Counted from the first letter of the stretch, positions 50,479 to 60,151 are shown. The stretch is 64,000 nucleotides of DNA from Streptomyces sporangiiformans (GCF_005768555.2 NZ_VCHX02000123.1:19444-83443); one strand, 5' to 3'. Numbers and translations are program-made. The notes: a model not told the origin generated them from the letters alone.

Positions 50479-51264
50479 ATGGAGGTGCCCACGCAAGCGG
50501 TGTGGACAGGCTGGATCACGTTCGGCCTGGTCAGCCTCCCGGTGCAGTTGTTCCCGGCAACGCGAAGGCGCGGGGTGGATCTGCATGAGGTGCACGCCGC
50601 GGACGGCTTCCCCATCCGGCACCAGCGCGTCTGCCAAGCCGAGCACCGCGAAGTGGACAGCCAGGACATTGCGAAGGGCTACGAGACCCCGGACGCGCGC
50701 ACCGTGGTGCTGCGGGAAGAAGACCTCGAGGCTCTGCCGCTGCTCAGCAAGCACGTCATCGGCATCCTCGGGTTCGTTCCCGTCGACGGCCTGGACCCGA
50801 TCCTGTTCTCCCGCGCCTACTACGCCACCCCGCACGGGCCAGCCGGGCAGCGGCCGTACGCGCTGCTGGTGGCCGCGCTGGCCAGGGCCGAGCGCGCAGC
50901 CGTGGCCAAGGTGACGCTGCACACCAGAGAGCGCCTGGCCGCGCTGTGGCCACGCCGCGACACGCTGGTCGTCCAGACGCTCCTGTGGCCCGAAGAAGTC
51001 CGCGAACCCGGCAACCTCGGATCCACCACGCCGGTGACCGGGCAGGAACTCGAGCTCGCCTCCCTGCTGATGGCCCAGCTACCCGGCGTCGACCTTGCCG
51101 TGCTGCACGACGACTACGCCGCGGCGCTGCAGCAATTGGTAGCGGCGAAGGAATCCCGAGGCCAACTCGTGTCACCTGCCGAGCCGGAGCCGACGGTCGA
51201 CTTGATGGCCGCACTGGAGGAGAGCCTGCGCAAAGCCGCATACCACGGCCGCACGCCAGACTGA
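50479..51264 (+). CDS. ku: Ku protein (non-homologous end joining)
   Basis: 261 residues from ATG 50479. The bacterial Ku core is clear: VWTGWITFGLVSLPVQLFPATR at the start, then DLHEVHAADG, RHQRVCQAEHREVDSQDIAKGYE, VLREEDLEAL and DPILFSRAYYATPHGPAGQRPYALLVAAL. It forms a homodimeric ring on DNA ends and recruits LigD. The protein is on the short side and has no long Lys-rich tail. No ligD-like gene is in the window, so it probably works with a LigD encoded elsewhere or is an extra copy, as is common in streptomycetes. Confidence 0.88.
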   Translation: MEVPTQAVWTGWITFGLVSLPVQLFPATRRRGVDLHEVHAADGFPIRHQRVCQAEHREVDSQDIAKGYETPDARTVVLREEDLEALPLLSKHVIGILGFVPVDGLDPILFSRAYYATPHGPAGQRPYALLVAALARAERAAVAKVTLHTRERLAALWPRRDTLVVQTLLWPEEVREPGNLGSTTPVTGQELELASLLMAQLPGVDLAVLHDDYAAALQQLVAAKESRGQLVSPAEPEPTVDLMAALEESLRKAAYHGRTPD

Positions 51265-51590
51265 CCGCGAACGCCATCTCCCACCACGAGCGTACGGACG
51301 ACGCCCACCGACACTCGCCCTACTCACAGGAACACAGCGGGCCCGGTCTGACCGGCCGTCCGCGCCCCACCCGGGCTCCGCTCCCCTTACAAGCCGGGTC
51401 CCCGCCGGGCGGCTCAGGCCGGGATGCCGTGCAGGACCTGGCCTTGTGAGTATTTCTGATCGTCAGTCACGTCGTAGCGGTCACCGCGCGGCCCGATCGC
51501 TCGTTGGTGCCGTGTGCTGCAGGGGTCGCGGCACGGCTGAGAGGCCGCCGGGAGATTGTCACTGAGGAGGAGTGCAGGCAGCATGCCGTG
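51265..51590. other. 326-bp gap
   Basis: Nothing recognised. The end holds GAGGAGGAGTG 7-17 bp before the methyltransferase start, a plausible ribosome-binding site. Confidence 0.35.
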
Positions 51591-51890
51591 ATGCGCCTCA
51601 ACACCCCCTACGAGGGTGCCCTCGGCGACTACTTCGCCGAATCGGCCACTGACGGCCCTTACAACGCTCACACCGACCGGTCCGCCAGGCTCGCTCTGGC
51701 CAGCGACGTCACCGGCCTGCGTGTCCTGGACATCGGCTGCGGCGCCGGGCACTACATCGCCGAACTGCGGGCGCAGGGGGGGGGCAGCCGAGGTGGATGG
51801 CGCCGAGGGCAGCGCGACGCTGCTGCGCCGCGCCCACGACCGGGTCGGCCGCGACGCGGCCGTCACGCTGCGCGTGGGTGGCACGTCAAC
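51591..51890 (+). pseudogene. SAM-dependent methyltransferase, N-terminal fragment
   Basis: ATG 51591 opens MRLNTPYEGALGDYFAESATDG, then VLDIGCGAGHYIAELRAQGG, the SAM-binding motif I of class I methyltransferases. At a run of nine G (51776-51784) the frame shifts: AEGSATLLRRAHDRVGRDAAVT continues in another frame. After about 51885 nothing of the family remains. It is a truncated gene with a homopolymer frameshift. Confidence 0.7.
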
Positions 51891-52389
51891 GCGTGGGGCC
51901 CGGGAGTACTGACGGAGGCGGTCCGATCCGCCCTGCGGGACGCCGAAAGTTCTCTGCGCTGGACCCCGATCTCGTGGCCGCCAAGGACGTGTGAGTCTTT
52001 CTGATCGACTGCAAGAGCCGAATGACCGGCCGCACCACGCACCGCCACTCGGTGCAGCGAGCCGCTGTCACGGCCCACCTTCAGCTGGTCGCATGGACAC
52101 AACTGCCAGTCCGCTACGTCTTCGACAACCTAGACGTGCTCACACCGCACAACGTCTTGGTAACCGGTCAGACCGGCCCCCGCACCACCGTCGGCTCCGG
52201 ATCCGCCTACTACCTGGTGCCCGCGTCTCGCTCGCCTTCGATGCGGTATCGGAGCGGAACAGGGCGATGCTGGGCACGGCGTCCCCGCTGTGCGTGTAAC
52301 GAACCGGGCACGCCTCTCCCGAGCGGCGTGGGCCAGCGATAGCCCAGCCGTCTGCAGGCCAAGGGCGCGATGCGATGCCAGGAGCATGG
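51891..52389. other. 499-bp gap
   Basis: Open frames here are not recognisable as genes. I see no repeat or hairpin of note. It is probably relic sequence. Confidence 0.35.
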
Positions 52390-52824
52390 CTAGCGAGTCT
52401 TCGCTGCAGAGGCCTGAATAAAGAAGCTGAGAGCCTGACGAGCTGCCTCAGTACGCGTCGCAAGGTCTTGCGTGTCTGTGGCCTCGTGGATGTCGCTGGC
52501 CATCCGCAACAGCCCATCCGCCTGCTGCAACAGCTCAGGATCCGGAAGGTGGAAGGTCAAACCGTTCATGGCCTGGCGTGCTACGCCCCGTAGGCGGTGC
52601 CCCTCGAATCGGGCGGCACGATGCTCCGCGCCCTCTCGCTCCTCATCTTTGCGGTGATACCACTCCTGCTGGCTACGGATCACGTCGGTGATGGCGTTAC
52701 TGAAGGCGAGCGCCGCTTGTTGCCGGTCGCTGCGCGCCGCGTTCAAGCGCTGGAAGATGTAGCCGAGAGTGGCGCCAAGAAGAGTACCGATCACGGCAAC
52801 GAGGCTGGTGAGTACCTGGGTCAC
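52390..52824 (-). CDS. small membrane-anchored helical protein, function unknown
   Basis: 144 residues. One N-terminal membrane helix (LTSLVAVIGTLLGATLGYIFQ, about 4-25) is followed by a long helical, charged domain (SDRQQAALAFSNAITDVIRS, EWYHRKDEEREGAEHRAARFEGHRLRG). The pattern, an anchor followed by a cytoplasmic coiled coil, is common in small actinobacterial proteins linked to mobile elements. No family is assigned. It has no evident partner, and both flanks are relic DNA. Confidence 0.6.
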   Translation of the reverse strand: MTQVLTSLVAVIGTLLGATLGYIFQRLNAARSDRQQAALAFSNAITDVIRSQQEWYHRKDEEREGAEHRAARFEGHRLRGVARQAMNGLTFHLPDPELLQQADGLLRMASDIHEATDTQDLATRTEAARQALSFFIQASAAKTR

Positions 52825-53085
52825 GCGCCGATGGGACCACGTCCTACAGGGACCTCGCTAGAAGAACGTCGAGACGGCATAGCGCGAGCTGTCTCCCTAC
52901 TGAGGCGCTCGCAGGGCCGGCGTCCCATTCCTCCTGCCAGCCGCCGCGCTGCCGGGTGGGCAGCAGCAGAGCGAGGGTGGTCAGCAGGCGGGCAGTGACG
53001 ACGTTGGCGGGTGCCGCGGATTGGATGACGGCTTCAGCGACGCTGTGCACTACGCGGCCGGCATCGCACAGTCCCGTCGCGCTGG

Positions 53086-53205
53086 TCAGGATGCGAACAC
53101 GTCGAGGCTCTCGCGGGCTGCGCGGTAGCAGTTGGCCGGGGGCGCGAAGGCGATGGTGCGCATGTTGTGCAGCCGGTCGGCGAGCCGAAGAGCCGGGGCG
53201 GCAAG
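53086..53205 (-). pseudogene. relic of a RelA/SpoT-type HD domain
   Basis: About 40 codons on the minus strand read LRLADRLHNMRTIAFAPPAN and then YRAARESLDVFAS before a stop. In (p)ppGpp synthetase/hydrolases this is the end of the HD hydrolase domain (KLADRLHNMRT ... KARETLEIFAP). Only this piece is present. It is far too short to act. Confidence 0.6.
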
Positions 53206-53276
53206 GAACCGCCCTCCAAGTCGGCGATGTCCTGGCTCAGTTGGCTGGCCATCCGGCGCGGCCCTGCGTCTGGAAT

Positions 53277-53670
53277 GAGGTGATGTTCCCTGGGCTGTCC
53301 TCCGGCGACTTCGTGCGCGCTGAGCTGATCGCCATGGCCGACGGCTATGGCGAATCCGCCGACTCCTGGGCCGACTTGTTGCAGGACTGCGCACATCGGG
53401 GCATGCGTGCTCCCGTCCTCGCGGTCGGCGACGGCGCTGCGGACCACGAATCCGATCGAGTCGACCTTCGCCACCGTCCGGCTACGTACCAAGGTCACCC
53501 GGGGCGCCGGCAGCGCGGTCGCCGCCCTTGCCATGGTCTTCAAGCTCGTCGAGTCCGCCCAGGCCCGCTGGCGGGCCGTGAACGCACCCCACCGCGTCGC
53601 CCTGGTCAGAGCCGGAGCCCGCTTCGCACGAGGTCAGCTCGTTGAACGCTTCGAGAACCTGGCGGCGTGA
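53277..53670 (+). pseudogene. IS256-family (mutator) transposase, internally deleted
   Basis: The upper part encodes SWADLLQDCAHRGMRAPVLAVGDGA in one frame. The last part, TTNPIESTFATVRLRTKVTRG, then ALAMVFKLVESAQARWRAVN and APHRVALVRAG, is in another frame up to the stop at 53670. Between them most of the catalytic domain is deleted. Both pieces are standard for actinobacterial IS256-family transposases. Confidence 0.78.
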
Positions 53671-53784
53671 ACAACCCCAACCGAACCACGTCTTGGCTTT
53701 TACTCCCTTGCTCTGCCACAAACCTCCACAACAGAACTGAATTCACTTATGGTTCGGTTGATGTCGTTGACGAGGAGGTCAATC

Positions 53785-54480
53785 ATGGCGTTCGTTCTCA
53801 TCCATGGGGCAAGCTTCGGCGCGAACTGTTGGGACGAGCTGATCCCCCATCTATGTGCGGAAGCGTTGGCGACCGACCTTCCGGGGCGCGGGACCAGGGC
53901 CGAAGTCGACCTGGGCACAGTCACTCTCGCGGACTGCGCCGATGCGGTCCGCGAGGACGTCGAAGCGAAGGATCTGTGGGACGTGGTACTAGTCGGTCAC
54001 TCCTTCGCGGGCGTCACGATCCCGCGTGTCCTGGACCTCATACCTGACCGGATCCGCCACGTCGTCCTCGTGTCGGCCGTGGTGCCGCCGGACAGATCCC
54101 GGGTGCTTGACCAGATCGATCCCGGAGTTCGGGGGCTGGTGGAGCAGTCCATCGCCAACGGCGTCTACCACCAGACCCGCGAGGGCGCCGCCGCAATGCT
54201 GTGCAACGACATGGACGAGGCGACCGCCGCGTCCACCCTGGACCGGCTGGCCGACGACTCGGCCGCCCTGCTGAGCGAGGCCGTGAACCTGAGCGGCTAT
54301 GGACGCGAGATCCCCCGGACGTACGTGCACCTCACGCGCGACCAGTGCTACGTCGAGGAACTCCAGCAGCGATCCATTGCGCTGCTTCGGCCCAACGTCA
54401 TCGATCTCGACACCGGCCACATGGCCATGATCAGTGCGCCCGAAAAGCTTGCCGCCGTCCTCAACGCCATCCACGGCTGA
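53785..54480 (+). CDS. alpha/beta hydrolase
   Basis: 231 residues from ATG 53785 with GAGGAGG 6 bases upstream. Motifs: VLIHGASFGANCW (oxyanion loop), VVLVGHSFAGVTIPRVL with the nucleophile Ser near 76, and LDTGHMAMISAPEKLA with the catalytic His near the end. A small cap domain lies between. It belongs to the salicylate esterase/HNL-like esterase group, which cleaves small esters. It stands alone between IS debris and a reductase gene. Confidence 0.83.
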   Translation: MAFVLIHGASFGANCWDELIPHLCAEALATDLPGRGTRAEVDLGTVTLADCADAVREDVEAKDLWDVVLVGHSFAGVTIPRVLDLIPDRIRHVVLVSAVVPPDRSRVLDQIDPGVRGLVEQSIANGVYHQTREGAAAMLCNDMDEATAASTLDRLADDSAALLSEAVNLSGYGREIPRTYVHLTRDQCYVEELQQRSIALLRPNVIDLDTGHMAMISAPEKLAAVLNAIHG

Positions 54481-54724
54481 TCGCCGGCTCGGCCTGCGGC
54501 CGGCGGACCGTGAACGCACCCATGTGTTCTTCCCTCCGTGGGCCACGAGCCGTGAGGTTGGGCTGTCGGGCAGAGGCCAGTCGAGGTGGCGCTGAGTGGT
54601 GTCCGGCACGCCGGGACGGCCAGGCCCAGAAGAACCGCCCTAGCCCAGGGATTCCGCGAGCCGCGATGAGTCCTGCGGCGTCCGGCGGTCGTACAGTCGA
54701 ACCCGTTACCGAGGAGGACGTCTG

Positions 54725-55288
54725 ATGCGCAGCGTGACCTATTCGATGAATGTGTCACTTGACGGCTACATCGTCGGACCGGACGGCAACTTCGACTGGA
54801 CGGGGCCCGACGAGGAGGTCTTTCGCAGCTGGATCGACGAGACTCGACAGGTCGGCGTCTACCTGTTGGGACGACGGCTGTACGAGACGATGCTGTACTG
54901 GGAGACCGCCGACCAGGATCCATCGCTCGACGACTCCAAACTCGAGTGGGCCGCGATCTGGAAGCCGCTCCCGAAGGTGGTGTTCTCCACCACGCTGTCC
55001 GCGGTGCAGGGCAATGCCCGCCTGGCTTCCGGCGGCCTGGCGGAGGAGATCGAGCGGTTGCGAGCCGAGCCGGCTGAGGGCAACATCGCGATCGGCGGCG
55101 CGACTCTCGCCGCCGAGGCGGCCTCGTTGGGTCTGATCGACGAGTACCGGGTCAGGGTCTACCCGGTGCTGGTTGGCGGTGGCATTCCGTTCTTTCCCCA
55201 GCACGAGCGCAGGGTGGATCTCGAACTCGTCGAGACCCGCACCTTCAGCTCGAAAGTCGTCTACCTCCGCTACCGCATGGCGCGCTAG
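54725..55288 (+). CDS. dihydrofolate reductase-family (RibD C-terminal) reductase
   Basis: 187 residues from ATG 54725 with GAGGAGG upstream. The RibD_C fold is seen in RSVTYSMNVSLDGYIVGPDG, YLLGRRLYETMLYW, KVVFSTTLSAVQGN, NIAIGGATLAAEAASLGLIDEYRVRVYPVLVGGG and IPFFP. Such stand-alone proteins are NADPH-dependent reductases of unknown substrate, not true folate enzymes. A second family member is encoded at 60152. Its stop overlaps the antisense IS481 fragment. Confidence 0.83.
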   Translation: MRSVTYSMNVSLDGYIVGPDGNFDWTGPDEEVFRSWIDETRQVGVYLLGRRLYETMLYWETADQDPSLDDSKLEWAAIWKPLPKVVFSTTLSAVQGNARLASGGLAEEIERLRAEPAEGNIAIGGATLAAEAASLGLIDEYRVRVYPVLVGGGIPFFPQHERRVDLELVETRTFSSKVVYLRYRMAR

Positions 55289-55415
55289 GTGTAGTGCCCC
55301 GCAGGGTTGTTGACGCGGGTGATGGGTGGCTGGCCTCCGAGTGCGGTGTGGCAGCGATGGCAGTTGTCGTCGTGGAGGAAGCTGTCGAGAGCTTCGCGGG
55401 CTGCGACAAACCAGC
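55285..55415 (-). pseudogene. IS481-family transposase, C-terminal fragment
   Basis: The minus strand encodes FVAAREALDSFLHDDNCHRC, then HTALGGQPPITRVNNPAGHYT and a stop, the end of IS481-type transposases (usual text YNYHRPHTALGGxPP). No other part of the element remains. It overlaps the reductase stop codon, so an insertion there was later trimmed. Confidence 0.75.
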
Positions 55416-55561
55416 ACCACACCGCCGCCTGGTCCCCAGCGCCCGGCCCTGGCACCGTCGGAGTCGCCCCGTGTGTAATCGCGGCTGACGCGATACCTCG
55501 GCTGTTGCCGCCTTCCGGTGCGCTGTGCGGGCGGGAGACGAACTTCGGCGCGCCAGGACCA

Positions 55562-58003
55562 TTAGGTGGTGGGGAGGGTCTGCTCGGCCCAGATCGTCTT
55601 GCCGGTGTACGTCTGGCGGGTGCCCCAGCCCTGCGTGAGCTGGGCGACCAGGAGGAGGCCGCGGCCGCCCTCGTCGTACGTGCGGGCCCGGCGCAGGTGG
55701 GGGGTGGTGTTGCTGGCGTCGGAGACCTCGCAGATGAGGTTGCGGTCGCGAATCAACCGGAGCTGGATGGGGGCGCCGCCGTAGCGGATGGCATTGGTAA
55801 CAAGCTCGCTGACGACCAGTTCGGTGACGAACGCCGCCTCATCCAGGCCCCAGGCGGTCAGCTGCTGGCAGGCGTTCTTACGGGTCTCGGCGACCGCGGC
55901 GGGGTCGGGCGGCACGTCCCAGGTGGCGACATGGGCCGTGTCCAAGGCGCGGGTGCGGGCTATCAGCAGCGCCACGTCGTCGGTGGGCCGGGTCGGGAGA
56001 AGCGCCCCGAGCACGGTGTCGCAGGTGCTCTCCAAGGACGGGTCCGGCCGGGCCAGCGCCGCACACAGCGCGTCCAGGCTTTCGTCGATGTCCCGGCCCC
56101 GGACCTCGATGAGGCCGTCGGTGTACAGCACCAGGAGACTCCCTTCGGGCAGCTCCATCTCGGTGGCTTCGAAGGGCAGGCCACCCAGCCCCAGCGGCGG
56201 GCCCGCGGGGACGTCGAGGAACTCCACGGCGCCGTCCGGGATCGCCAGCGCGGGTACGGGGTGGCCCGCGCGTGCCAGGGCGCAGCGCCGGGAGACCGGG
56301 TCGTAGACGGCGTACAGGCAGGTGGCGCCGAGGTCGCCGATGGGGCCGGAAGTGCTGTCGGCCTCGGCTGACAGGCGGATGACGACATCGTCAAGGTGGG
56401 TCAGCAGTTCGTCGGGAGGGAGGTCGACATCGGCCAGGGTGCGTACGGCGGTGCGCAGTCGCCCCATGGTGGCCGAGGCCCGGATGCCGTGGCCGACGAC
56501 GTCGCCGACGACGAGGGCGACCCGGGCGCCGGACAGCGGGATCACGTCGAACCAGTCGCCGCCGACGCCGGTCCGGGCGCTGGCGGGCAGATAGCGGGAG
56601 GCGACCTCCACGGCGGCCTGAGGGGGCAGCCGCTGCGGCAGGAGACTGTCCTGCAGGGTGAGCGAGGTGCGGCGCTCGCGGGTGTAGCGGCGGGCGTTGT
56701 CGATGCATACGGCGGCCCTGGCAGTGATCTCCTCGCCCAGGAGCAGATCGTCCTGCTCGAAGGGGTCCGGGCGCCGATGGCGGGAGAACGTGGCCACGCC
56801 GAGAGTGATGCCGCGGGCACGCATCGGCACGGCCAGCACCGAGTGGAAACCGTACCGCCGCATCCGCTCGGCCCGGTCCGGTGTCTGGATCGCCACCTGG
56901 GCTATCGCGCGGGCGGTCACGTTCTCGATCACCGGCCGGCCGGTGGCCAGGCACCGGGCCGCGGTCGACTTGTCCGGGTAGGCGGCCACCGTTCCACGCT
57001 GAACCACGGCCTCGGGGCAGCCCTCCAGGACGGACTGGTAGGCGACACGGCGCAGCATGACGGGACCGGGCGGCGAGCCGGCGCGCGGGTCATCGCCGCC
57101 TTCGATGGCGGGGAGCAGGTCGACGGTGACGAAGTCCGCGAGACGCGGGATGGCCACGTCGGCGAGTTCCTGCGCGGTACGGGCGAGGTCGAGGGTACTG
57201 CCGATGCGGATGCTGGCGTCGTTGAGCAGGGCCAGACGCCCCCGGGCCATGTGCTCCTCGGTCATGTCGTGCGCGGAAAGGAGCACCCCCCGCACCGTTC
57301 CTTCGGCGTCCCGCACAGGGGTCAGTGACATCGTCCAGAAACCCTCGCGCTCATGGCCCGGCAGACGCAGAGCCGCTTGCACATGCTGCTGTTCCCCGGT
57401 CTCCAGCGCCCGCCGCATGGACCTTTCCGTCCGGTCGCTTTGCGGGTCGACCACGATCTCCGATACGCGCAACCCCTGCATCGCCTCTTCGGACAAGCCG
57501 ATCACACGTTCCATGTCCGCGTTCGCCCACCGCAACCGCAGACCGGTGTCGTAGAACGCCGTCGTACAAGGAGACTGGGTGAATGCCCGCAGCACCAGCG
57601 CGTCGTCCTGCGAAGGCGACGGCGGGCGGGCCAGGGGGCAGACCACGAACCACGCACCGTCCGAGCCTGCCTCACTGTCCGACTCCCGGTGGTGGGCCAG
57701 CAGGTTCAGAGTGAGGCGATGGCCGTCCTGGTGCAGCAGCGTCGCCGTCCCGTTCCACCTCGGCAGCGTCTTCAGGGACCGCAGTGTCTCGGCAGGCGGC
57801 TCCCCGGAGAGCAGCCCGGCCGCGTCCTGGCCGACGACCTCGGCGGGCCGGTATCCCAGCAGGCGCCGCGCCCCCTCGCTCCACCCGGTCACGATGCCGC
57901 GCGAATCCACGGTGGCTCTGGCTGTGGCCGTCTCGTCGACGGGATCCTTTCGCCGCGCGGCCCGGTCGTCTCCGGCGGTTTCAGATCGCGTCATGGCGCT
58001 CAT
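55562..58003 (-). CDS. SpoIIE-family PP2C phosphatase with PAS, GAF and HATPase domains
   Basis: 813 residues from ATG 58003 (a second ATG at 57994 is possible). Order: PAS (about 20-90, GIVTGWSEGARRLLGYRPAEVVGQ), second PAS (about 135-250), GAF (about 265-430, GFHSVLAVPMRARGITLGVATF), PP2C phosphatase (about 455-660, GVGGDWFDVIPLSGARVALVVGDVVGHG with the metal Asp residues, LLVLYTDGLIEVRG), and an RsbW-like ATPase (about 690-805, VVSELVTNAIRYGG, EGGRGLLLVAQL). Such proteins adjust anti-sigma/anti-anti-sigma switches in streptomycetes. It is divergent from an aldehyde dehydrogenase gene. Confidence 0.9.
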   Translation of the reverse strand: MSAMTRSETAGDDRAARRKDPVDETATARATVDSRGIVTGWSEGARRLLGYRPAEVVGQDAAGLLSGEPPAETLRSLKTLPRWNGTATLLHQDGHRLTLNLLAHHRESDSEAGSDGAWFVVCPLARPPSPSQDDALVLRAFTQSPCTTAFYDTGLRLRWANADMERVIGLSEEAMQGLRVSEIVVDPQSDRTERSMRRALETGEQQHVQAALRLPGHEREGFWTMSLTPVRDAEGTVRGVLLSAHDMTEEHMARGRLALLNDASIRIGSTLDLARTAQELADVAIPRLADFVTVDLLPAIEGGDDPRAGSPPGPVMLRRVAYQSVLEGCPEAVVQRGTVAAYPDKSTAARCLATGRPVIENVTARAIAQVAIQTPDRAERMRRYGFHSVLAVPMRARGITLGVATFSRHRRPDPFEQDDLLLGEEITARAAVCIDNARRYTRERRTSLTLQDSLLPQRLPPQAAVEVASRYLPASARTGVGGDWFDVIPLSGARVALVVGDVVGHGIRASATMGRLRTAVRTLADVDLPPDELLTHLDDVVIRLSAEADSTSGPIGDLGATCLYAVYDPVSRRCALARAGHPVPALAIPDGAVEFLDVPAGPPLGLGGLPFEATEMELPEGSLLVLYTDGLIEVRGRDIDESLDALCAALARPDPSLESTCDTVLGALLPTRPTDDVALLIARTRALDTAHVATWDVPPDPAAVAETRKNACQQLTAWGLDEAAFVTELVVSELVTNAIRYGGAPIQLRLIRDRNLICEVSDASNTTPHLRRARTYDEGGRGLLLVAQLTQGWGTRQTYTGKTIWAEQTLPTT

Positions 58004-58164
58004 CCCGCCTTCGCCTCGGTCTTTCCACCATGGGGCGCGGCCCGGCCAGCAGCAACCGATGACGCGCCGCGTGGCATATATGCTAAATGAGGCGATATAC
58101 GCAAAAACGATAGATTCATTGATGGGTGGCTGAAACGGCTACCAGGAGATGGAGGTCTGCTGCC
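58004..58164. promoter_or_regulatory. divergent promoter region with an AT-rich palindrome
   Basis: Between the SpoIIE-type gene and the aldehyde dehydrogenase gene. The stretch 58074-58110 is strikingly AT-rich for this window and contains gcatatatgc plus a looser gcgatatacgc copy 20 bp on, a possible tandem operator or overlapping -10 elements. Confidence 0.5.
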
Positions 58165-59628
58165 ATGCGTTCCACTGGTGAGGGGACCTGGCTGGGCTCG
58201 GCCAAGTGGACCGGGAAGATCTACAGCGGCGGCTGGCGGCAGTCCGAGGGCGGCACCCAACAGGTGAGCGAACCGGCCACGGGAGAACAGCTGGCGGAGG
58301 TGGGTGTGGCGGCGCCCGCGGATGTCGCCCGGGCCGGGGCCCTGGCCGCCCGGGCTCAGCGAGACTGGGCCGAGGTGGCTCCACCCGAGCGCGCCGAGGT
58401 CCTGCTTCGCGCCTCCCGTGTGCTGCGCGACCACAGCGGGGCCATTCGCGAGTGGATCGTCAGGGAGTCCGGAGGCGTCCCGGCGAAGGGCGACTACGAG
58501 ATCGCGGCCGGGCGCAGTCAGCTGGCGCAGGCCGCCGGGCTCGCATCGCTGCCTGGGGGCGAGGTCCTAACCCCGCCGGTACCCGGCCAGGTCAGTTACG
58601 CGTGGCGGGTACCGCTGGGGGTGGTCGGCGTCATCAACCCCTGGAACGCACCGCTGCTGTTCGCCATGCGGGCCCTCGCACCCGCCCTTGTCCTAGGCAA
58701 TGCCGTCCTGCTCAAACCCGATCCCCACACCCCGGTGTCCGGCGGCGTCATCGTCGCGCGGATGTTCGAGGATGCGGGACTACCCGAAGGGCTGCTCCAC
58801 GTCCTGCCCGGAGGTATCGGGACCGGCCAAGCCATCGTGGCCGATCCCCACGTCGCCATGGTCTCGTTCACCGGCTCCACCGAGGCCGGACGGGCCGTCG
58901 CCCGCGCCGCGGGCGAGGGGCTCAAGCGAGTGGCCCTGGAACTGGGCGGCAAGAACTCGATCGTCGTGCTCGACGACGCCGACGTCGACGCCGCTGCGGC
59001 GTCCGGGGCGATGAGCTCCTTCGGCTATCAGGGGCAGGCCTGTGTCGCCGCCGGACGCCATCTGGTGCACGCCGATCTCGTGGAGCCGTACACCGAATCG
59101 CTGATCAGGCAGGCCAAGGCGCTGCGGATGGGCGACCCCCGCGAGGAGGGTGTGGCAATCGGCCCCGTCATCAGCGAACGCCAGGTCGTGAGGATCGAGC
59201 GCATCGTGGGCGAGAGCGTGGCCGCCGGGGCGCGGGTGCTGACCGGCGGACGCCGCGACGGGCTGTTCTACCCGCCTACCGTCCTGGACCACGTCGAGCG
59301 GACCATGCCGGCCTTCACCGAGGAAATCTTCGGACCTGTCGCCCCCATCGTTCCGTTCCGCACCGACGCGGAGGCCGTAGAGATCGCCAACGACACCGAA
59401 TACGGCCTGACGGCGGCCGTGCACTCCCGTTCGGTGCCGCGCGCCACCGCCGTCGCCGAGCAGCTGCGCACAGGCATGGTGCACCTCAACGACGTGTCCG
59501 CCAAGGACGCCGCGAACGCGCCTTTCGGCGGCATGGGAGCATCGGGCAACGGCTCCCGCATCGGCGGCACCGCCAACCTGGAGCAGTTCACCCAGTGGCG
59601 CTGGATGACGATGAGCAGGGCGGCCTGA
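58165..59628 (+). CDS. aldehyde dehydrogenase (benzaldehyde/salicylaldehyde-type)
   Basis: 487 residues from ATG 58165, with GGAGG 8 bases before. NAD-binding and catalytic motifs are all present: VVGVINPWNAPLLFAMRAL, VSFTGSTEAGRAVARAA, general base Glu in ALELGGKNSIVVLD near 265, nucleophile Cys in YQGQACVAAGR near 297, and TEEIFGPVAPIVPF near 390. The wording of the central motifs fits the group acting on aromatic aldehydes. It oxidises an aldehyde to the acid with NAD(P). It is a single gene, divergent from the phosphatase gene. Confidence 0.88.
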   Translation: MRSTGEGTWLGSAKWTGKIYSGGWRQSEGGTQQVSEPATGEQLAEVGVAAPADVARAGALAARAQRDWAEVAPPERAEVLLRASRVLRDHSGAIREWIVRESGGVPAKGDYEIAAGRSQLAQAAGLASLPGGEVLTPPVPGQVSYAWRVPLGVVGVINPWNAPLLFAMRALAPALVLGNAVLLKPDPHTPVSGGVIVARMFEDAGLPEGLLHVLPGGIGTGQAIVADPHVAMVSFTGSTEAGRAVARAAGEGLKRVALELGGKNSIVVLDDADVDAAAASGAMSSFGYQGQACVAAGRHLVHADLVEPYTESLIRQAKALRMGDPREEGVAIGPVISERQVVRIERIVGESVAAGARVLTGGRRDGLFYPPTVLDHVERTMPAFTEEIFGPVAPIVPFRTDAEAVEIANDTEYGLTAAVHSRSVPRATAVAEQLRTGMVHLNDVSAKDAANAPFGGMGASGNGSRIGGTANLEQFTQWRWMTMSRAA

Positions 59629-59804
59629 CATCCACGCGTTACGGCCCACCAATACGGTGCGTTCTCGGGTGACCCCATCAGGCCTCGCCCAGACCGATGC
59701 TGTGCTGGAGCACGTCGTCACGGGTGCGGGCCGCGCGGCTGTCCCCGGTCCAGTTCTGGTCTCAGTTGCGGGTTCCCGGCCGGGCATGAAGGTGTCTCCC
59801 CTAC

Positions 59805-60040
59805 TGCTGGTGCACACCGACCGTCGTCAGATCGGCACCGCTCGTCCGGGCCATCCGCTCCACCAGCGCGGGGTCGAAGGTGGCTGCCGAGGCAAGGAAG
59901 GCCGGGTACACCGGCGCGCCCAGGGTCGTGGTCAGACACTCCTCGTGGACGATTGCGGGGAGCCCGAGTCGGGTGTGCCGACCAGGTCGCGCTGGAGCTC
60001 CAGCAGCTTGCTCACGCCCTCCCCGGGCGGTTGGCACAGC
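59805..60040 (-). pseudogene. glycoside hydrolase family 3 fragment
   Basis: The minus strand encodes LQRDLV in one frame and then TRLGLPAIVHEECLTTTLGAPVYPAF, ATFDPALVERMARTSGADL and GVHQ. This is part of the GH3 beta-glucosidase/xylosidase TIM barrel (usual text LGIPAIxHEECL ... SFDPxLV). A frameshift lies near 59985. Neither the N-terminus nor the nucleophile Asp region is present. Confidence 0.72.
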
Positions 60041-60151
60041 GATGAGTTTCGGAAGCGTGCTGGGTCTATGGGTGCGATGGCCACCGAAGCCCGCCCAGAG
60101 AAGATCGCCAGTCCGTACCCACATCGATCAACCGGACTCGAGGAGAACGAC

